Shown: in pieces, positions 7,282-18,110 of the stretch
How the letters are laid out: each line of letters begins with the position of its first letter
Numbering within the stretch: the first letter of the stretch is position 1
Origin: Propionibacteriales bacterium
GTDB lineage: Bacteria > Actinomycetota > Actinomycetes > Propionibacteriales > Nocardioidaceae
DNA: 47,384 nt
Reading direction: 5' to 3'
NCBI GenBank assembly: GCA_026392415.1
Contig: JAPLCC010000057.1
Location: forward strand, 1-47,384
Position numbers and translations under genes: made by a program
The notes under the pieces: generated by a model
What the model saw: only the letters and a program-made list of their open reading frames with translations
The model's database searches: none
Told to the model about the DNA's origin: nothing

Positions 7282-8735
7282 CGCGGATCGCCCGGCCGAC
7301 CCTGCTCCACTTCCCCGGCGACGGACTGCTGACAGCAGCCAGCGAGCACATCGGCACCAAGGGGGTCGCCCTCGCCGAGCCGCCTGCCGGCAGCGACCTG
7401 AAGCCCGTCATGGGCGAGCGCGGGCTCCCCCTGATGGGCAAGACGCTGGACATGATCCGCAACGGCTTCCACGCCTCGAGCGGCATGCGCGAGAAGTACG
7501 GCGACGTCTTCTGGAGCCGTGCGTTCGCCACCGACATCGTCTGGGCGATCGGACCCGAGGCCGTGCAGGAGGTGCTCCAGAACAAGGGCAAGGTCTACTC
7601 GCAGTCGGGCTGGGAGTACTTCATCGGCCCCTTCTTCACCCGGGGCCTGATGCTGCTGGACGGCCAGGAACACCTGCTCCACCGCCGGATCATGCAGGAG
7701 GCCTTCACCAGGCCCCGCCTGGTCGCCTACCAGGACCGGATCCAGGGGATCATCGACCGGGTCGTGCCGACATGGCCGACCGACGAGCCGATGCCGATGT
7801 ATCCCGCGGTCAAGTCACTCTCGCTCGACGTGGCAACCGAGATCTTCATGGGCACCGAGCCGAACGACGAGACCCACGGACTCACCCAGGCCTTCATCGA
7901 CGCGGTCCGTGCGGGCACCGGGCTGATCCGCGCCGACGTGCCGCTGCTCCCGACCCGCTGGGGCAAGGGCTTGCGGGGGCGCCGGGCACTCGACGCGTAC
8001 TTCCGGGCGCAGATCCCCGCGAAGCGGGTCTCCGACCACGACGACCTGTTCGCCGCGCTCTGCCACGTCGAGACCGACGACGGCCTCAAGTTCACCGACG
8101 ACGACGTCGTCAACCACATGATCTTCCTGATGATGGCGGCCCACGACACGACGACGATCACCGCGACCGCGATGACCTACTACCTCGCGAAACACCCGGA
8201 GTGGCAGGACAGGGCGCGCGTCGAGTCACTCTTCCTGGGGACATCGACACCGACGATCGAGGAGCTCGACAGCCTGACGACGCTGGATCTCGTCTTCAAG
8301 GAGGCGATGCGGCTGGTCGCTCCCGTTCCTGCCCTGGTCCGGCGGGCCACCGAGGACACCGACCTGAACGGTCACTTCGTCCCGAAGGGCACCATGGTCA
8401 TCGTCGCGCCCGGCGCGACGCACGCCCTCGGTGACCACTGGGTCAACGTCGACGACTTCGAACCGCTCCGCCATGCCGAGCCGCGCAACGAGCACAAGGC
8501 GCACCGCTTCGGCTACGTCCCCTTCGGCGGCGGCGCCCACAAGTGCATCGGGATGGCCTTCGGCACCAACGAGGTCAAGGCACTGCTCCACACGATGCTG
8601 TCGACCTACGTGTTCGAGATCCCCGCCGACTACGAGATCGAGTGGGACAACACCTCGCTCCTCATGCCGACCGACGACTTCCCCGTCACGCTGCGCCGGC
8701 TCACACCCGTCGGTCACCCCGCAGGGAACGATTGA
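7278..8735 (+). CDS. Cytochrome P450 monooxygenase
   Basis: A 485-residue bacterial P450. The I-helix oxygen-activation motif is MMAAHDTTTIT (about residues 284-294). The ExxR pair is Glu342/Arg345 in FKEAMRL. The heme loop is FGGGAHKCIG with the proximal ligand Cys423. The N-terminal extension of about 50 residues ahead of the PLMGKTLDMIRNG region makes it longer than most soluble bacterial P450s and nearer CYP51/CYP136-like lengths. The neighbourhood (TetR, SDR, P450) is reminiscent of the cyp136 region of mycobacteria, though that comparison is from memory and unverified. Redox partners are not encoded nearby. The stop codon lies 35 bases inside the convergent MerR gene. The substrate is unknown; a lipid, terpenoid or steroid is plausible. 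Confidence 0.93.
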   Translation: MTRIARPTLLHFPGDGLLTAASEHIGTKGVALAEPPAGSDLKPVMGERGLPLMGKTLDMIRNGFHASSGMREKYGDVFWSRAFATDIVWAIGPEAVQEVLQNKGKVYSQSGWEYFIGPFFTRGLMLLDGQEHLLHRRIMQEAFTRPRLVAYQDRIQGIIDRVVPTWPTDEPMPMYPAVKSLSLDVATEIFMGTEPNDETHGLTQAFIDAVRAGTGLIRADVPLLPTRWGKGLRGRRALDAYFRAQIPAKRVSDHDDLFAALCHVETDDGLKFTDDDVVNHMIFLMMAAHDTTTITATAMTYYLAKHPEWQDRARVESLFLGTSTPTIEELDSLTTLDLVFKEAMRLVAPVPALVRRATEDTDLNGHFVPKGTMVIVAPGATHALGDHWVNVDDFEPLRHAEPRNEHKAHRFGYVPFGGGAHKCIGMAFGTNEVKALLHTMLSTYVFEIPADYEIEWDNTSLLMPTDDFPVTLRRLTPVGHPAGND

Positions 8736-9438
8736 TCACCTGGTTGGCAGCGCGCTGGAAGCCACTGACGACGGCCTCGAGCGTGAGCTGGCGCAGCTGG
8801 ACGATCGTGGACTGGAAGGTCGCTGCTTCCTCGGGCGTGTGATGTGTCTGCGCCCGGTACGGACCGACGACCTGCTGCGCGAAGATGTCGGTCAGCTCCT
8901 CGGCGAGCGCCTCCGTGTGACGCTTGACCGCGAGCCCGGCAGCGGTGATCCCTTCGATGCCGACGTCGAGCGACAACAGCTTCACGAAGGCGTCGAACCC
9001 GGGCTGCAGCTCGAACTGGTCGTCGACATGCTCCACGAGGCCGACCGCCACCAGCACCTCGAGCGTCCCGCCATCGAGGTCTCGACCGGCCCGGCGCTCG
9101 AGCTCGGCGCGACTGACGACCTCGGGCGGTTGCGGCGACCAGGTGGTCAGCGCCAGCGCGCGTACGGCGACCTCGTCGGCATCGCCGTCCGCAGGAATCC
9201 GCGCGAGGTAGTCCTCGATCGCTGTGAGGCTCAGCCCGTGGTCCTGGAGTGCGCGGACCAGTTTGAGGCGGGCCACGTGGACGTCGGCGTAATAGGCCTG
9301 TCGCCCGCGGCGCTCGGGTGGCGGGACCAGGCCGAGGCCGGCGTAGTAGCGCACCGTGCGGACGCTCATGCCGGCTTCTGCAGCGAGCTCGTCGACCGTC
9401 AGCCGAGCGATCTGGGCGGACGAGGTGTCGTTCACCAC
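8701..9438 (-). CDS. MerR-family regulator
   Basis: A 245-residue regulator. The N-terminal winged helix-turn-helix (about residues 10-80) has LTVDELAAEAGMSVRTVRYY, then GLVPPPERRGRQAYYADVHVARL, the hallmark MerR sequence with the wing arginines. The long C-terminal domain (about 90-245) is helical with no metal-binding cysteine cluster, so it probably senses an organic ligand. GTG at 9438 (or the next codon, GTG at 9435) is preferred over an upstream start because the upstream bases hold a dyad resembling its operator. It is divergent from two acyl-CoA dehydrogenase genes, which it probably controls. Its last 35 bases overlap the end of the P450 gene on the other strand. Confidence 0.85.
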   Translation of the reverse strand: MVNDTSSAQIARLTVDELAAEAGMSVRTVRYYAGLGLVPPPERRGRQAYYADVHVARLKLVRALQDHGLSLTAIEDYLARIPADGDADEVAVRALALTTWSPQPPEVVSRAELERRAGRDLDGGTLEVLVAVGLVEHVDDQFELQPGFDAFVKLLSLDVGIEGITAAGLAVKRHTEALAEELTDIFAQQVVGPYRAQTHHTPEEAATFQSTIVQLRQLTLEAVVSGFQRAANQVINRSLRGDRRV

Positions 9439-9468
9439 GATGATTCCCCGATCTCGTCGGCCGGTATT

Positions 9469-9491
9469 GTGACAGTGATACTGTAACAGTA
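9469..9491. promoter_or_regulatory. Overlapping dyads, probable MerR operator
   Basis: Two inverted repeats overlap in the MerR/acyl-CoA dehydrogenase gap. GTGACAGT-GAT-ACTGTAAC (9469-9487) matches in 7 of 8 arm positions. TACTG-TAA-CAGTA (9479-9491) is perfect. The 19-base size of the first is what MerR dimers use, and the site lies about 55 bases before the rightward gene and about 30 before the MerR start. Confidence 0.6.
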
Positions 9492-9546
9492 GATTGATCA
9501 TCGCACTGTCATCGTCACCTCCACCCCATCGTCAGGAGCACCTTCC

Positions 9547-10685
<1,139 letters not shown>

Positions 10686-10686
<1 letters not shown>

Positions 10687-11864
10687 TGGACTTCAACCTG
10701 CCCGAGACCGCGCTCGCCGTCCAGGACGGCGTACGCGCCGTGGCTGCCCGCTACGACCACGCCTACTGGTCCGAGTGCGAGGAAGCCCATCGCTTTCCGA
10801 TCGAGGTCTTCAACGACCTCGGCAAGGGCGGCTGGTTCGGCCTCAACATCCCCGAGGAGTACGGCGGCGGCGGGCAGGGCCTGCTCGAGGTGGCGATCGC
10901 CAACGAGGCCCTGTGCGCCTCCGGCGGTGGCGCCGGGACGTTCTTCTACGTGACGACCCCGGGCTTCGGCGCGACCACCCTGGTGCGCCACGGCACCGAC
11001 GAGCAGAAGAAGGCGATCCTGCCCGGGATCGCCGCGGGCGACGTGCAGTTCTGCTTCGCCCTGACCGAGCCCGACGCCGGCAGCAACGCGCTCGAGATCA
11101 AGACCTCGGCCCGCCCCGACGGCGACGACTTCTTGATCAAGGGCCAGAAGGTGTGGATCTCCAGCGTCGAGAACGCCGACTGGATGGTGGCCGTCACGCG
11201 AACGGTGCCGGCCGCGGACGCCAGGCCGCGCACCAACGGGTTCACGCTGTTCCTGATCGACGTGAAGGAAGCACTCGCCGCCGGCACACTGACCTACAAC
11301 CCGATTCCGAAGATGGGCAGCAACATCCTGTTCTCCAGCCAGGTCTTCTTCGACGACGTGCGGGTGCCTGCCCGCAACGTCATCGGCGAGGTCGACGCCG
11401 GCTTCGGCGTGCTGTGGGACGTCCTGAACCCGGAGCGGATCCTGGCCGCGTCGGGCGGTGTCGGTGCCGCTGACGCCGCGCTGGCCTACGCCGCGAAGTA
11501 CGCCACCGAGCGGGTGGTGTTCGGCCGCCCGATCGGCGCCAACCAGGGCATCCAGTTCCCGCTGGCCCAGATCAAGGCCAAGACTGAGCTCGGCCGTCTG
11601 ATGGCCTACAAGGCGGCGTGGCTCTTCGACCAGGGCCTGCCCTGCGGCAACGAGGCCAACGTCGCGAAGCTGACCGGCGCGCAGGTGGCGTGGGAGGCCG
11701 CGGACCAGGCGTTCCAGACGCTCGGTGGCATGGCGTACTCCAAGGAGTTCCCCGTGGAGCGCTGGCTGCGCGATGCACGGATCGGGAAGAACATCCCCGT
11801 TGCCGAACAGTTGGTCCTCGCCCACATCGGTACGTCGATGCTCGGGTTGCCCAAGTCCTACTGA
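10686..11864 (+). CDS. Acyl-CoA dehydrogenase (second of pair)
   Basis: A 392-residue acyl-CoA dehydrogenase with the signature CFALTEPDAGSNALEIKT (about residues 118-135), GQKVWISSVENAD, YATERVVFGRPIGANQGIQFPLAQ and a catalytic Glu candidate in MAYSKEFP. The C-terminus (RIGKNIPVAEQLVLAHIGTSMLGLPKSY) diverges from the usual YxGTxEI motif, so FAD binding at the dimer interface may be altered. That asymmetry, together with the one-base overlap with the preceding gene, fits an obligate heteromeric partner, as known for mycobacterial FadE pairs. The specific acyl-CoA substrate is not evident. Confidence 0.9.
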
Positions 11865-11887
11865 AACCCGCTGCTCCCGCAATGATC

Positions 11888-11893
11888 TAGGCT
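11888..11893 (+). promoter_or_regulatory. -10 box of a leaderless promoter (TetR gene at 11901)
   Basis: TAGGCT followed by 7 bases and then GTG at 11901, with no ribosome site. It is the same hexamer as at the adenylate cyclase gene. Confidence 0.45.
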
Positions 11894-11900
11894 CGCCCGC

Positions 11901-12533
11901 GTGTCAGTGAGTCGCTCGTATCGCGGAGTCACCGCCGACGAACGACGCAGCCGGCGCCGCGCGGCGCTCCTGGAGGCCGCCCTCGACCTGCTCGGGAGCG
12001 ACGACGGCGACATCGGAGTTCGTGCGGTGTGCACGCACGCACGGCTGACGCAGCGCTACTTCTACGAGAGCTTCTCGAGCCTGGACGAGCTCGAGCTGGC
12101 GCTGTTCACCGAGATCGCCGGCGAGGTGGCCCGGCAGGGTGCGGCGGCGGTCCGCGGCAGGGCGCCAACAGACCTGTTCGACGCCTGCCGCACCGCCTTC
12201 GAGGGCGCCTACTCCGTCTTCCAGCAGGATCCACGCAAGGCGCGGGCAGCGACGATCGTCTCGGCGAACACCCAGGGCCTGATGGAGGTCCGGCGCACGA
12301 TCGTGACCTCCTACACCGAGGCGATGCGGTCCTTCCTCGGTCCGACGCTCGGGCAGACCGTGGACTCGGCACGCGGCCGGCTCACCCTCCTGTACGCCGT
12401 CGGCGGCGCGCTCGAGGTGACCCAGGGTGTGCTGAGCGGCGAGGTGGACCTCACTCACAGCGAGCTGTGCGACGCGGTCGGGCAGCTCCTGGCGTCGTCG
12501 GTGCAGCAACTGCTCGACGGACTGCCCGACTGA
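11901..12533 (+). CDS. TetR-family regulator
   Basis: A 210-residue TetR protein starting at GTG 11901 (leaderless-type start). The helix-turn-helix is at about residues 15-65 (RRAALLEAALDLLG, then VRAVCTHARLTQRYFYESFSSLDEL). The YFYESF recognition end is typical of actinobacterial regulators of lipid catabolism genes. The C-terminal ligand domain has long helices (ALEVTQGVLSGEVDLT). It follows the paired acyl-CoA dehydrogenase genes by 36 bases and is convergent with the DUF2236 gene, leaving only 6 bases between stops. The target genes are not clear; it may control the adjacent acyl-CoA genes or the oxygenase. Confidence 0.87.
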   Translation: MSVSRSYRGVTADERRSRRRAALLEAALDLLGSDDGDIGVRAVCTHARLTQRYFYESFSSLDELELALFTEIAGEVARQGAAAVRGRAPTDLFDACRTAFEGAYSVFQQDPRKARAATIVSANTQGLMEVRRTIVTSYTEAMRSFLGPTLGQTVDSARGRLTLLYAVGGALEVTQGVLSGEVDLTHSELCDAVGQLLASSVQQLLDGLPD

Positions 12534-12539
12534 TCCTGG

Positions 12540-13361
12540 TCAGGTCAGCGACCAGCCCCGGCGGATCCGCATCCGGACCTCGGCGAGCTGGAGCTGGATC
12601 GGCAGCATCCGCGCCCAACGCGGGAGCAGTCGCGATCCCCCACGTGCAACCTTCACGAACCGGTCGAAACGCCGCTGCTGGGCCGCGGTCCAGGTCAGTC
12701 CCATCGCCTCGCGGAACTCCGGGGGGAGGAAGCCGACCGTCGTGAACCGGTTCATCGCGCCGTTCCCCACCCGCATCCAGCGGGGGATCATCTGGAGGTC
12801 CACCAGCGCCAGCAGGTGCTGACGCACCGGCTCGTCGTACCGCACCCGCGCGAGGCCTTCGGCCCAGTACACCTCGAAGGCATCCCGGTCGGCGGGCCAG
12901 CTCTCGAGCGACACCTGGAGCGAGGTGCCGAGCCGGCTGCAGTAGCGGTAGAGGCCATCCGCATCGGCCTCGGTCATCGGGCCGAGGAAGGCCAGCCGCA
13001 TGTCGCGAAACCCGACGTAGAGGCAGGCCGCGACCCACAGCTGCAGAGCCGGGTCGAAGGCGTTGTACTTCACCGGGCTGTCTGCGCTCGAGCGCACTGC
13101 GACGTGGGACCGGTTGACTGCCTCCCGGTACGTCGCCCGGTCGGCCTCGGTGCCGAACAGGGCCACGACGAGGTAGCTGATCGTGGTCCGCAGCCGCTTC
13201 CACGGGCGCAGCATCACGTTGCCGCTGTCGACCTTGCTCTCGAGGACGCCGTACCCCACCTCGCGCCAGCCGAGCTGCATGATCACGTTCGCAGCGGACC
13301 CGAGGAAGCCTGCCGGGCCGGCGATGTGGTCACGGATGTCGAAGGGACGCACCTGAGTCAT
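12540..13361 (-). CDS. DUF2236 (MpaB/latex-clearing-protein-like) oxygenase
   Basis: A 273-residue protein of the DUF2236 family, which includes the ER-bound oxygenase MpaB and the heme-dependent rubber oxygenase Lcp. Recognisable family segments are GPAGFLGSAANVIMQLGWREVGYGV near the start, the RSHVAVRS region with a candidate heme-ligand histidine (about residue 86), YNAFDPALQLWVAACLYVGF and FEVYWAEGLARVRYD. Family members are small alpha-helical heme-binding proteins; many are uncharacterised. ATG at 13361 starts just before the conserved region. It is divergent from the broken acyl-CoA ligase gene. A role in oxidative attack on a lipid or isoprenoid is inferred from family and context only. 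Confidence 0.8.
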   Translation of the reverse strand: MTQVRPFDIRDHIAGPAGFLGSAANVIMQLGWREVGYGVLESKVDSGNVMLRPWKRLRTTISYLVVALFGTEADRATYREAVNRSHVAVRSSADSPVKYNAFDPALQLWVAACLYVGFRDMRLAFLGPMTEADADGLYRYCSRLGTSLQVSLESWPADRDAFEVYWAEGLARVRYDEPVRQHLLALVDLQMIPRWMRVGNGAMNRFTTVGFLPPEFREAMGLTWTAAQQRRFDRFVKVARGGSRLLPRWARMLPIQLQLAEVRMRIRRGWSLT

Positions 13362-13425
13362 GGGCCCACCATGCCCCCGTTTCCGAGGGACCGCACCGCC
13401 TCGCCCAAGATTCGGACATCACCCG

Positions 13426-13454
13426 TTGTCAGAATTGTGCAACCCGGGTAGTTT
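13426..13454 (+). promoter_or_regulatory. Leaderless promoter with -35 and -10 (acyl-CoA ligase)
   Basis: TTGTCA (13426-13431), a 17-base spacer and TAGTTT (13449-13454), then 6 bases to GTG at 13461. This is the most complete sigma-70-type promoter seen by eye in the window. The distance leaves no room for a leader, so translation would begin at the first base of the mRNA. Confidence 0.6.
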
Positions 13455-13460
13455 GCCGTT

Positions 13461-15233
13461 GTGGCCATCGACAACCGCACGCTCTGCGCTGCCTTCCAGC
13501 AGACGGCCTCGGGTCACCCCGACGCCGTCGCCCTCCGCACGCCCGACGACAGCGTCGCCCTCACGTGGGGCGAGTACGCCGCCCGCGTCCGCAATGTCGC
13601 GTCCGGGCTCGCGGCCCTCGGCGTGACCCGGGGCGACACCGTCGCCCTGATGCTGACCAACCGGCCCGAGTTCCACGTGGTCGACACCGGCGCACTCCAC
13701 GTCGGCGCCACCCCGTTCTCGATCTACAACACCCTGGCAAGCGACCAGATCACCCACGTCCTCGGCAATGCCGGCAACAAGGTCGTCATCACCGAACTCC
13801 AGTTCCTCGAGAAGTTGCAGGCGGCCGACACCCAGGGACAGGTCGAGCACTTCGTCTGCGTCGACGGGCCTGCTCAGGGCGCCATCACCCTGGCCGAGCT
13901 CGAAGCGGCCGGCGACCCGGCGTACGACTTCGACGCCGGCTGGAAGGCCGTCGAGCCGGGCGACGTGCTGACGCTCATCTACACCTCCGGCACGACCGGC
14001 CCCTCGAAGGGCGTCGAGCTGACCCACGCCAACCTGATGGCCGAGATGGACGCGCTGGACGGGTACTTCCCGCTCACGCACGAGGACAAGCTGGTGTCGT
14101 ACCTCCCGGACGCGCACATCGCGAACCGGTGGGGGGCGCACTACAACAATCTCCGCTACGGCATCCAGGTCACCACCGTCGCCGACCCGAAGCAGCTCAT
14201 CGCGACCCTCCCGGACGTGCGCCCGACGTTCTTCGGCGCCGTGCCCGCGGTCTGGTACAAGGTCAAGGCCGGCATCGAGGCGGCGCTGGCCGCAGAGCCC
14301 GACGAGAAGAAGCGCAAGATCGCCCAGTGGGCGATCGCCACCGGCACCAAGGTGGCGTGGCTGAAGTCGGACAACAAGCCCGTGCCGATCCTGCTCCGGC
14401 TCCAGCACGCGCTGGCGGACCGGCTCGTGCTCAGCAAGCTGCGCGAGCGCATGGGTCTCGACCGGGTCCGGGTCGCCGCGACCGGGGCCTCCGCCATCGC
14501 CCCGGACGCACTGGCCTTCATGCTCGCCCTCGGCGTCCCCGTGCTCGAGGTGTGGGGCATGTCGGAGACGTCGGCGGTCGTGACGATGAACCCGCCGGAC
14601 GGCATCCGGATCGGCACCGTCGGCAAGGTCGTCCCGGGCGGTTCGGAGATCTCGCTCGCGGCCGACGGCTAGCTGCTCGTCCGCGGACCGCTGCTGATGA
14701 AGGGCTACCGCAACGACCCGGAGAAGACGGCCGAGGCCATCGACGCCGACGGCTGGATGCACACCGGCGACATCGCGACGATCGATGACGAGGGCTACGT
14801 CCGCATCGTCGACCGCAAGAAGGAGCTCATCATCAACGCGGCCGGCAAGAACATGTCGCCGCAGAACATCGAGGGCGCGGTCAAGGTCGCCTGCCCGCTG
14901 GTGATGAGCGTCGTCGCGATCGGCGACGACCGGCCCTACGTCACGGCACTGCTCACCCTCGACCCCGACGCCTGTGCGGCGTACGGCGCCAAGGTCGGCC
15001 TCGCCGACGCCTCCCCCGCCGTGCTCGCGCAGGACGACACCGTCCGTGCGCTCATCCAGTCCGGTGTCGACCAGGCCAACGAGAAGCTCTCCCGGGTCGA
15101 GCAGATCAAGAAGTTCGCGCTGCTCCCCCAGCCCTGGGAACCCGGTGGGGACGAGCTCACCCCGACGATGAAGCTCAAGCGCACTCCGATCGCGAAGAAG
15201 TACGCCACCGAGATCGACGCGCTGTACAGCTGA
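13461..15233 (+). pseudogene. Long-chain acyl-CoA ligase (FadD-like) broken by an in-frame TAG
   Basis: An AMP-forming acyl-CoA synthetase reading frame of 591 codons, interrupted at codon 404 by TAG (14670-14672). Reading frame is otherwise intact on both sides. The 403-residue first part has the AMP/P-loop motif LIYTSGTTGPSKGVELTH (about residues 171-188) and the linker motif WGMSETSAVVT. The sequence around the stop is AADG-stop-LLVRGPLLMKGY, where homologues have Glu (GELLVRGP), so one G-to-T change of GAG would explain it. The part after the stop carries the hinge (HTGDIATIDDEGYVRIVDRKKELI) and the C-terminal catalytic lysine region (TPTMKLKRTPIAKK), so a truncated product would be inactive in thioester formation. 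An internal ATG at 14697 could start a 178-residue fragment. A recent nonsense mutation, readthrough and a sequencing error are all possible. Confidence 0.85.
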
Positions 15234-15284
15234 TGGCAGCCGCACCGATCCGTCGCCGAGTCGGGCGACCGACGGTCTGACGCG

Positions 15285-16313
15285 ATGACCTTCGATCTCG
15301 CCCCGGTCGAGCGCTGGATGGACGAGCACGGCCTCGGACGCGGCCCGCTCGAGTCGGTCGCACCGATCTCCGGCGGCACCCAGAACGTGATGCTCCTGTT
15401 CGAGCGCGCCGGCCGTCCCTACGTCCTGCGTCGCGGACCCGAGCACCTGCGTCCGCGCAGCAATGACGTGATCCGGCGGGAGTGCCGGGTGTTGAGCAGC
15501 CTGGGCGGCACCGCCGTGCAGCACCCCGCGCTGATCGCCGCGTGCGACGACGAGTCGGTGCTCGACGGCGCCATCTTCTACCTGATGGAACCGATCGACG
15601 GCTTCAACGCGAGCATCGCGCTCCCCGCCCTGCACCAGGAGGACGCCGCGATCCGCCACCAGATGGGACTGCGACTGGTCGACGCGCTCGCCACGCTCGG
15701 CGAGGTCGACCACGTCGCGGTCGGACTCGACGACTTCGGCAAGCCCGACGGATTCCTCGAACGACAGGTGCCGCGCTGGCTGGCCGAGCTCGCGTCGTAC
15801 GACGCCTTCGCGGAGTACCCGGGCCCGGACATCGGTCCCGTCGGCGAGATCGCCGAATGGCTCGACGAACACCGCCCTGGCAGCTGGAGGCCGGGCATCA
15901 TGCACGGCGACTTCCACGCTGCGAACGTGATGTTCTCCCGGACCGGACCCGAGGTCGTCGCGGTCGTCGACTGGGAGATGTGCACCATCGGCGACCCACT
16001 GCTCGACCTGGGCTGGTTGCTCGCGACGTGGGACCTGCCCGGAGCGCCGGACGAGTTCGCCGGGCCGCTGACCCGCGCCGGCGGGCTGCCGTCGGGCGAG
16101 GAGCTGGTGGAGCGCTACGGCGTACGCAGCACCCGCGACCTCTCGTCGATCGACTGGTACGTCGTCCTGGCGTGCTTCAAGCTCGGGATCATCCTCGAGG
16201 GCAGCCATGCCCGAGCGCTGGCAGGACTCGCGCCCCAGGACATCGGCGACCGGCTGCACCAGACCACCCTGCGCCTGTTCGAGCGCGCCCACGCACTGAT
16301 CGACCACGCCTGA
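15285..16313 (+). CDS. APH-fold phosphotransferase (FadE36/ACAD10-11 N-domain type)
   Basis: A 342-residue aminoglycoside-phosphotransferase-fold kinase. It has the nucleotide loop region ISGGTQNVMLLFERAGRPYVLRRGP (about residues 28-52), the catalytic Brenner motif HGDFHAANVM (about 206-215) and the metal-binding VVDWEMCTIGDPLLDLGWLL. It is most like the proteins that sit beside acyl-CoA dehydrogenases in actinobacteria and are fused to them in eukaryotic ACAD10/ACAD11, which phosphorylate 4-hydroxyacyl-CoAs for beta-oxidation. The gene lies 25 bases before an acyl-CoA dehydrogenase, supporting that role over antibiotic resistance. Substrate assignment is by family and context. Confidence 0.88.
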   Translation: MTFDLAPVERWMDEHGLGRGPLESVAPISGGTQNVMLLFERAGRPYVLRRGPEHLRPRSNDVIRRECRVLSSLGGTAVQHPALIAACDDESVLDGAIFYLMEPIDGFNASIALPALHQEDAAIRHQMGLRLVDALATLGEVDHVAVGLDDFGKPDGFLERQVPRWLAELASYDAFAEYPGPDIGPVGEIAEWLDEHRPGSWRPGIMHGDFHAANVMFSRTGPEVVAVVDWEMCTIGDPLLDLGWLLATWDLPGAPDEFAGPLTRAGGLPSGEELVERYGVRSTRDLSSIDWYVVLACFKLGIILEGSHARALAGLAPQDIGDRLHQTTLRLFERAHALIDHA

Positions 16314-16338
16314 ACCGTGCCTACGTGAAAGAGCAACC

Positions 16339-17493
<1,155 letters not shown>

Positions 17494-17507
17494 CAGCGGA
17501 CGAGAGG

Positions 17508-18110
17508 TCAGGCGAGGGCCTCGAGGGCCTGCGCCACCCGTCCGAGCACTCGCGGCATCTCTGCCTCGGACAGGAGTCCATCGAGCTGCGAATCACGCTC
17601 CAGGACGGCGAGGCCGTGGACGGTCGCCCACCCGATCACCGCCAGCTCCTCCGTCGGTACGCCGACGCCCCACCCTCGCTCCTGCGCCGCCGCGATGTTG
17701 GACAACAGCACCGCGCGGTGCTCGTCGCGAGCGGCGAGCAACCGCTCGTCCTCGGCGTGCAGCAGCTCCGGGCGGAACATCACGTCGAACATCGTGGGAT
17801 GACGCAGGGCGAACTCGATGTACGCCGCACCAGCAGCGGCAACCGGTCGGCCGGCGTCGGCGCCGTCGGCCCCCAGACCCTCGCTCGCGTCGGCGATCGC
17901 GGTCCGGGTCCGTTCGAGCAGCAGGTCGAAGCCCTCGACGGCCAGGGCCGTGAAGAGCCCGGCCCGGTCCTCGAAGTGGTGGGCGGTCGCCTGGTGCGAG
18001 ACGCCGACCCGACGGGCGATGGCCCGGAGGCTGGCCTTCGCCGGACCACAGGCGGCGATCTCCTGCTCAGCGGCCCGCAGCAGGCGCTGTCGCACATCGG
18101 CTCTCTTCAT
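17508..18110 (-). CDS. TetR-family regulator, coupled to MMPL gene
   Basis: A 200-residue TetR protein. The helix-turn-helix is at about residues 5-55 (ASLRAIARRVGVSHQATAHHFEDRAGLF), where the H-Q-A-T-A-H-H-F recognition end is distinctive. The C-terminal domain (about residues 75-195, with EFALRHPTMFDVMF) is of the WHG/TetR_C_13 type. ATG at 18110 shares one base with the stop of the MMPL gene (TGATG), so regulator and transporter are one leftward operon. The palindromes in the MMPL/FAD-dehydrogenase gap are likely targets, which would make it a local repressor of both divergent units. Confidence 0.88.
   Translation of the reverse strand: MKRADVRQRLLRAAEQEIAACGPAKASLRAIARRVGVSHQATAHHFEDRAGLFTALAVEGFDLLLERTRTAIADASEGLGADGADAGRPVAAAGAAYIEFALRHPTMFDVMFRPELLHAEDERLLAARDEHRAVLLSNIAAAQERGWGVGVPTEELAVIGWATVHGLAVLERDSQLDGLLSEAEMPRVLGRVAQALEALA

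Noticed and set aside
15285..16313. Antibiotic-resistance aminoglycoside phosphotransferase
   Set aside because: The fold is shared, but the neighbouring acyl-CoA dehydrogenase and overall pattern fit the ACAD10/11-type acyl-CoA kinase better.
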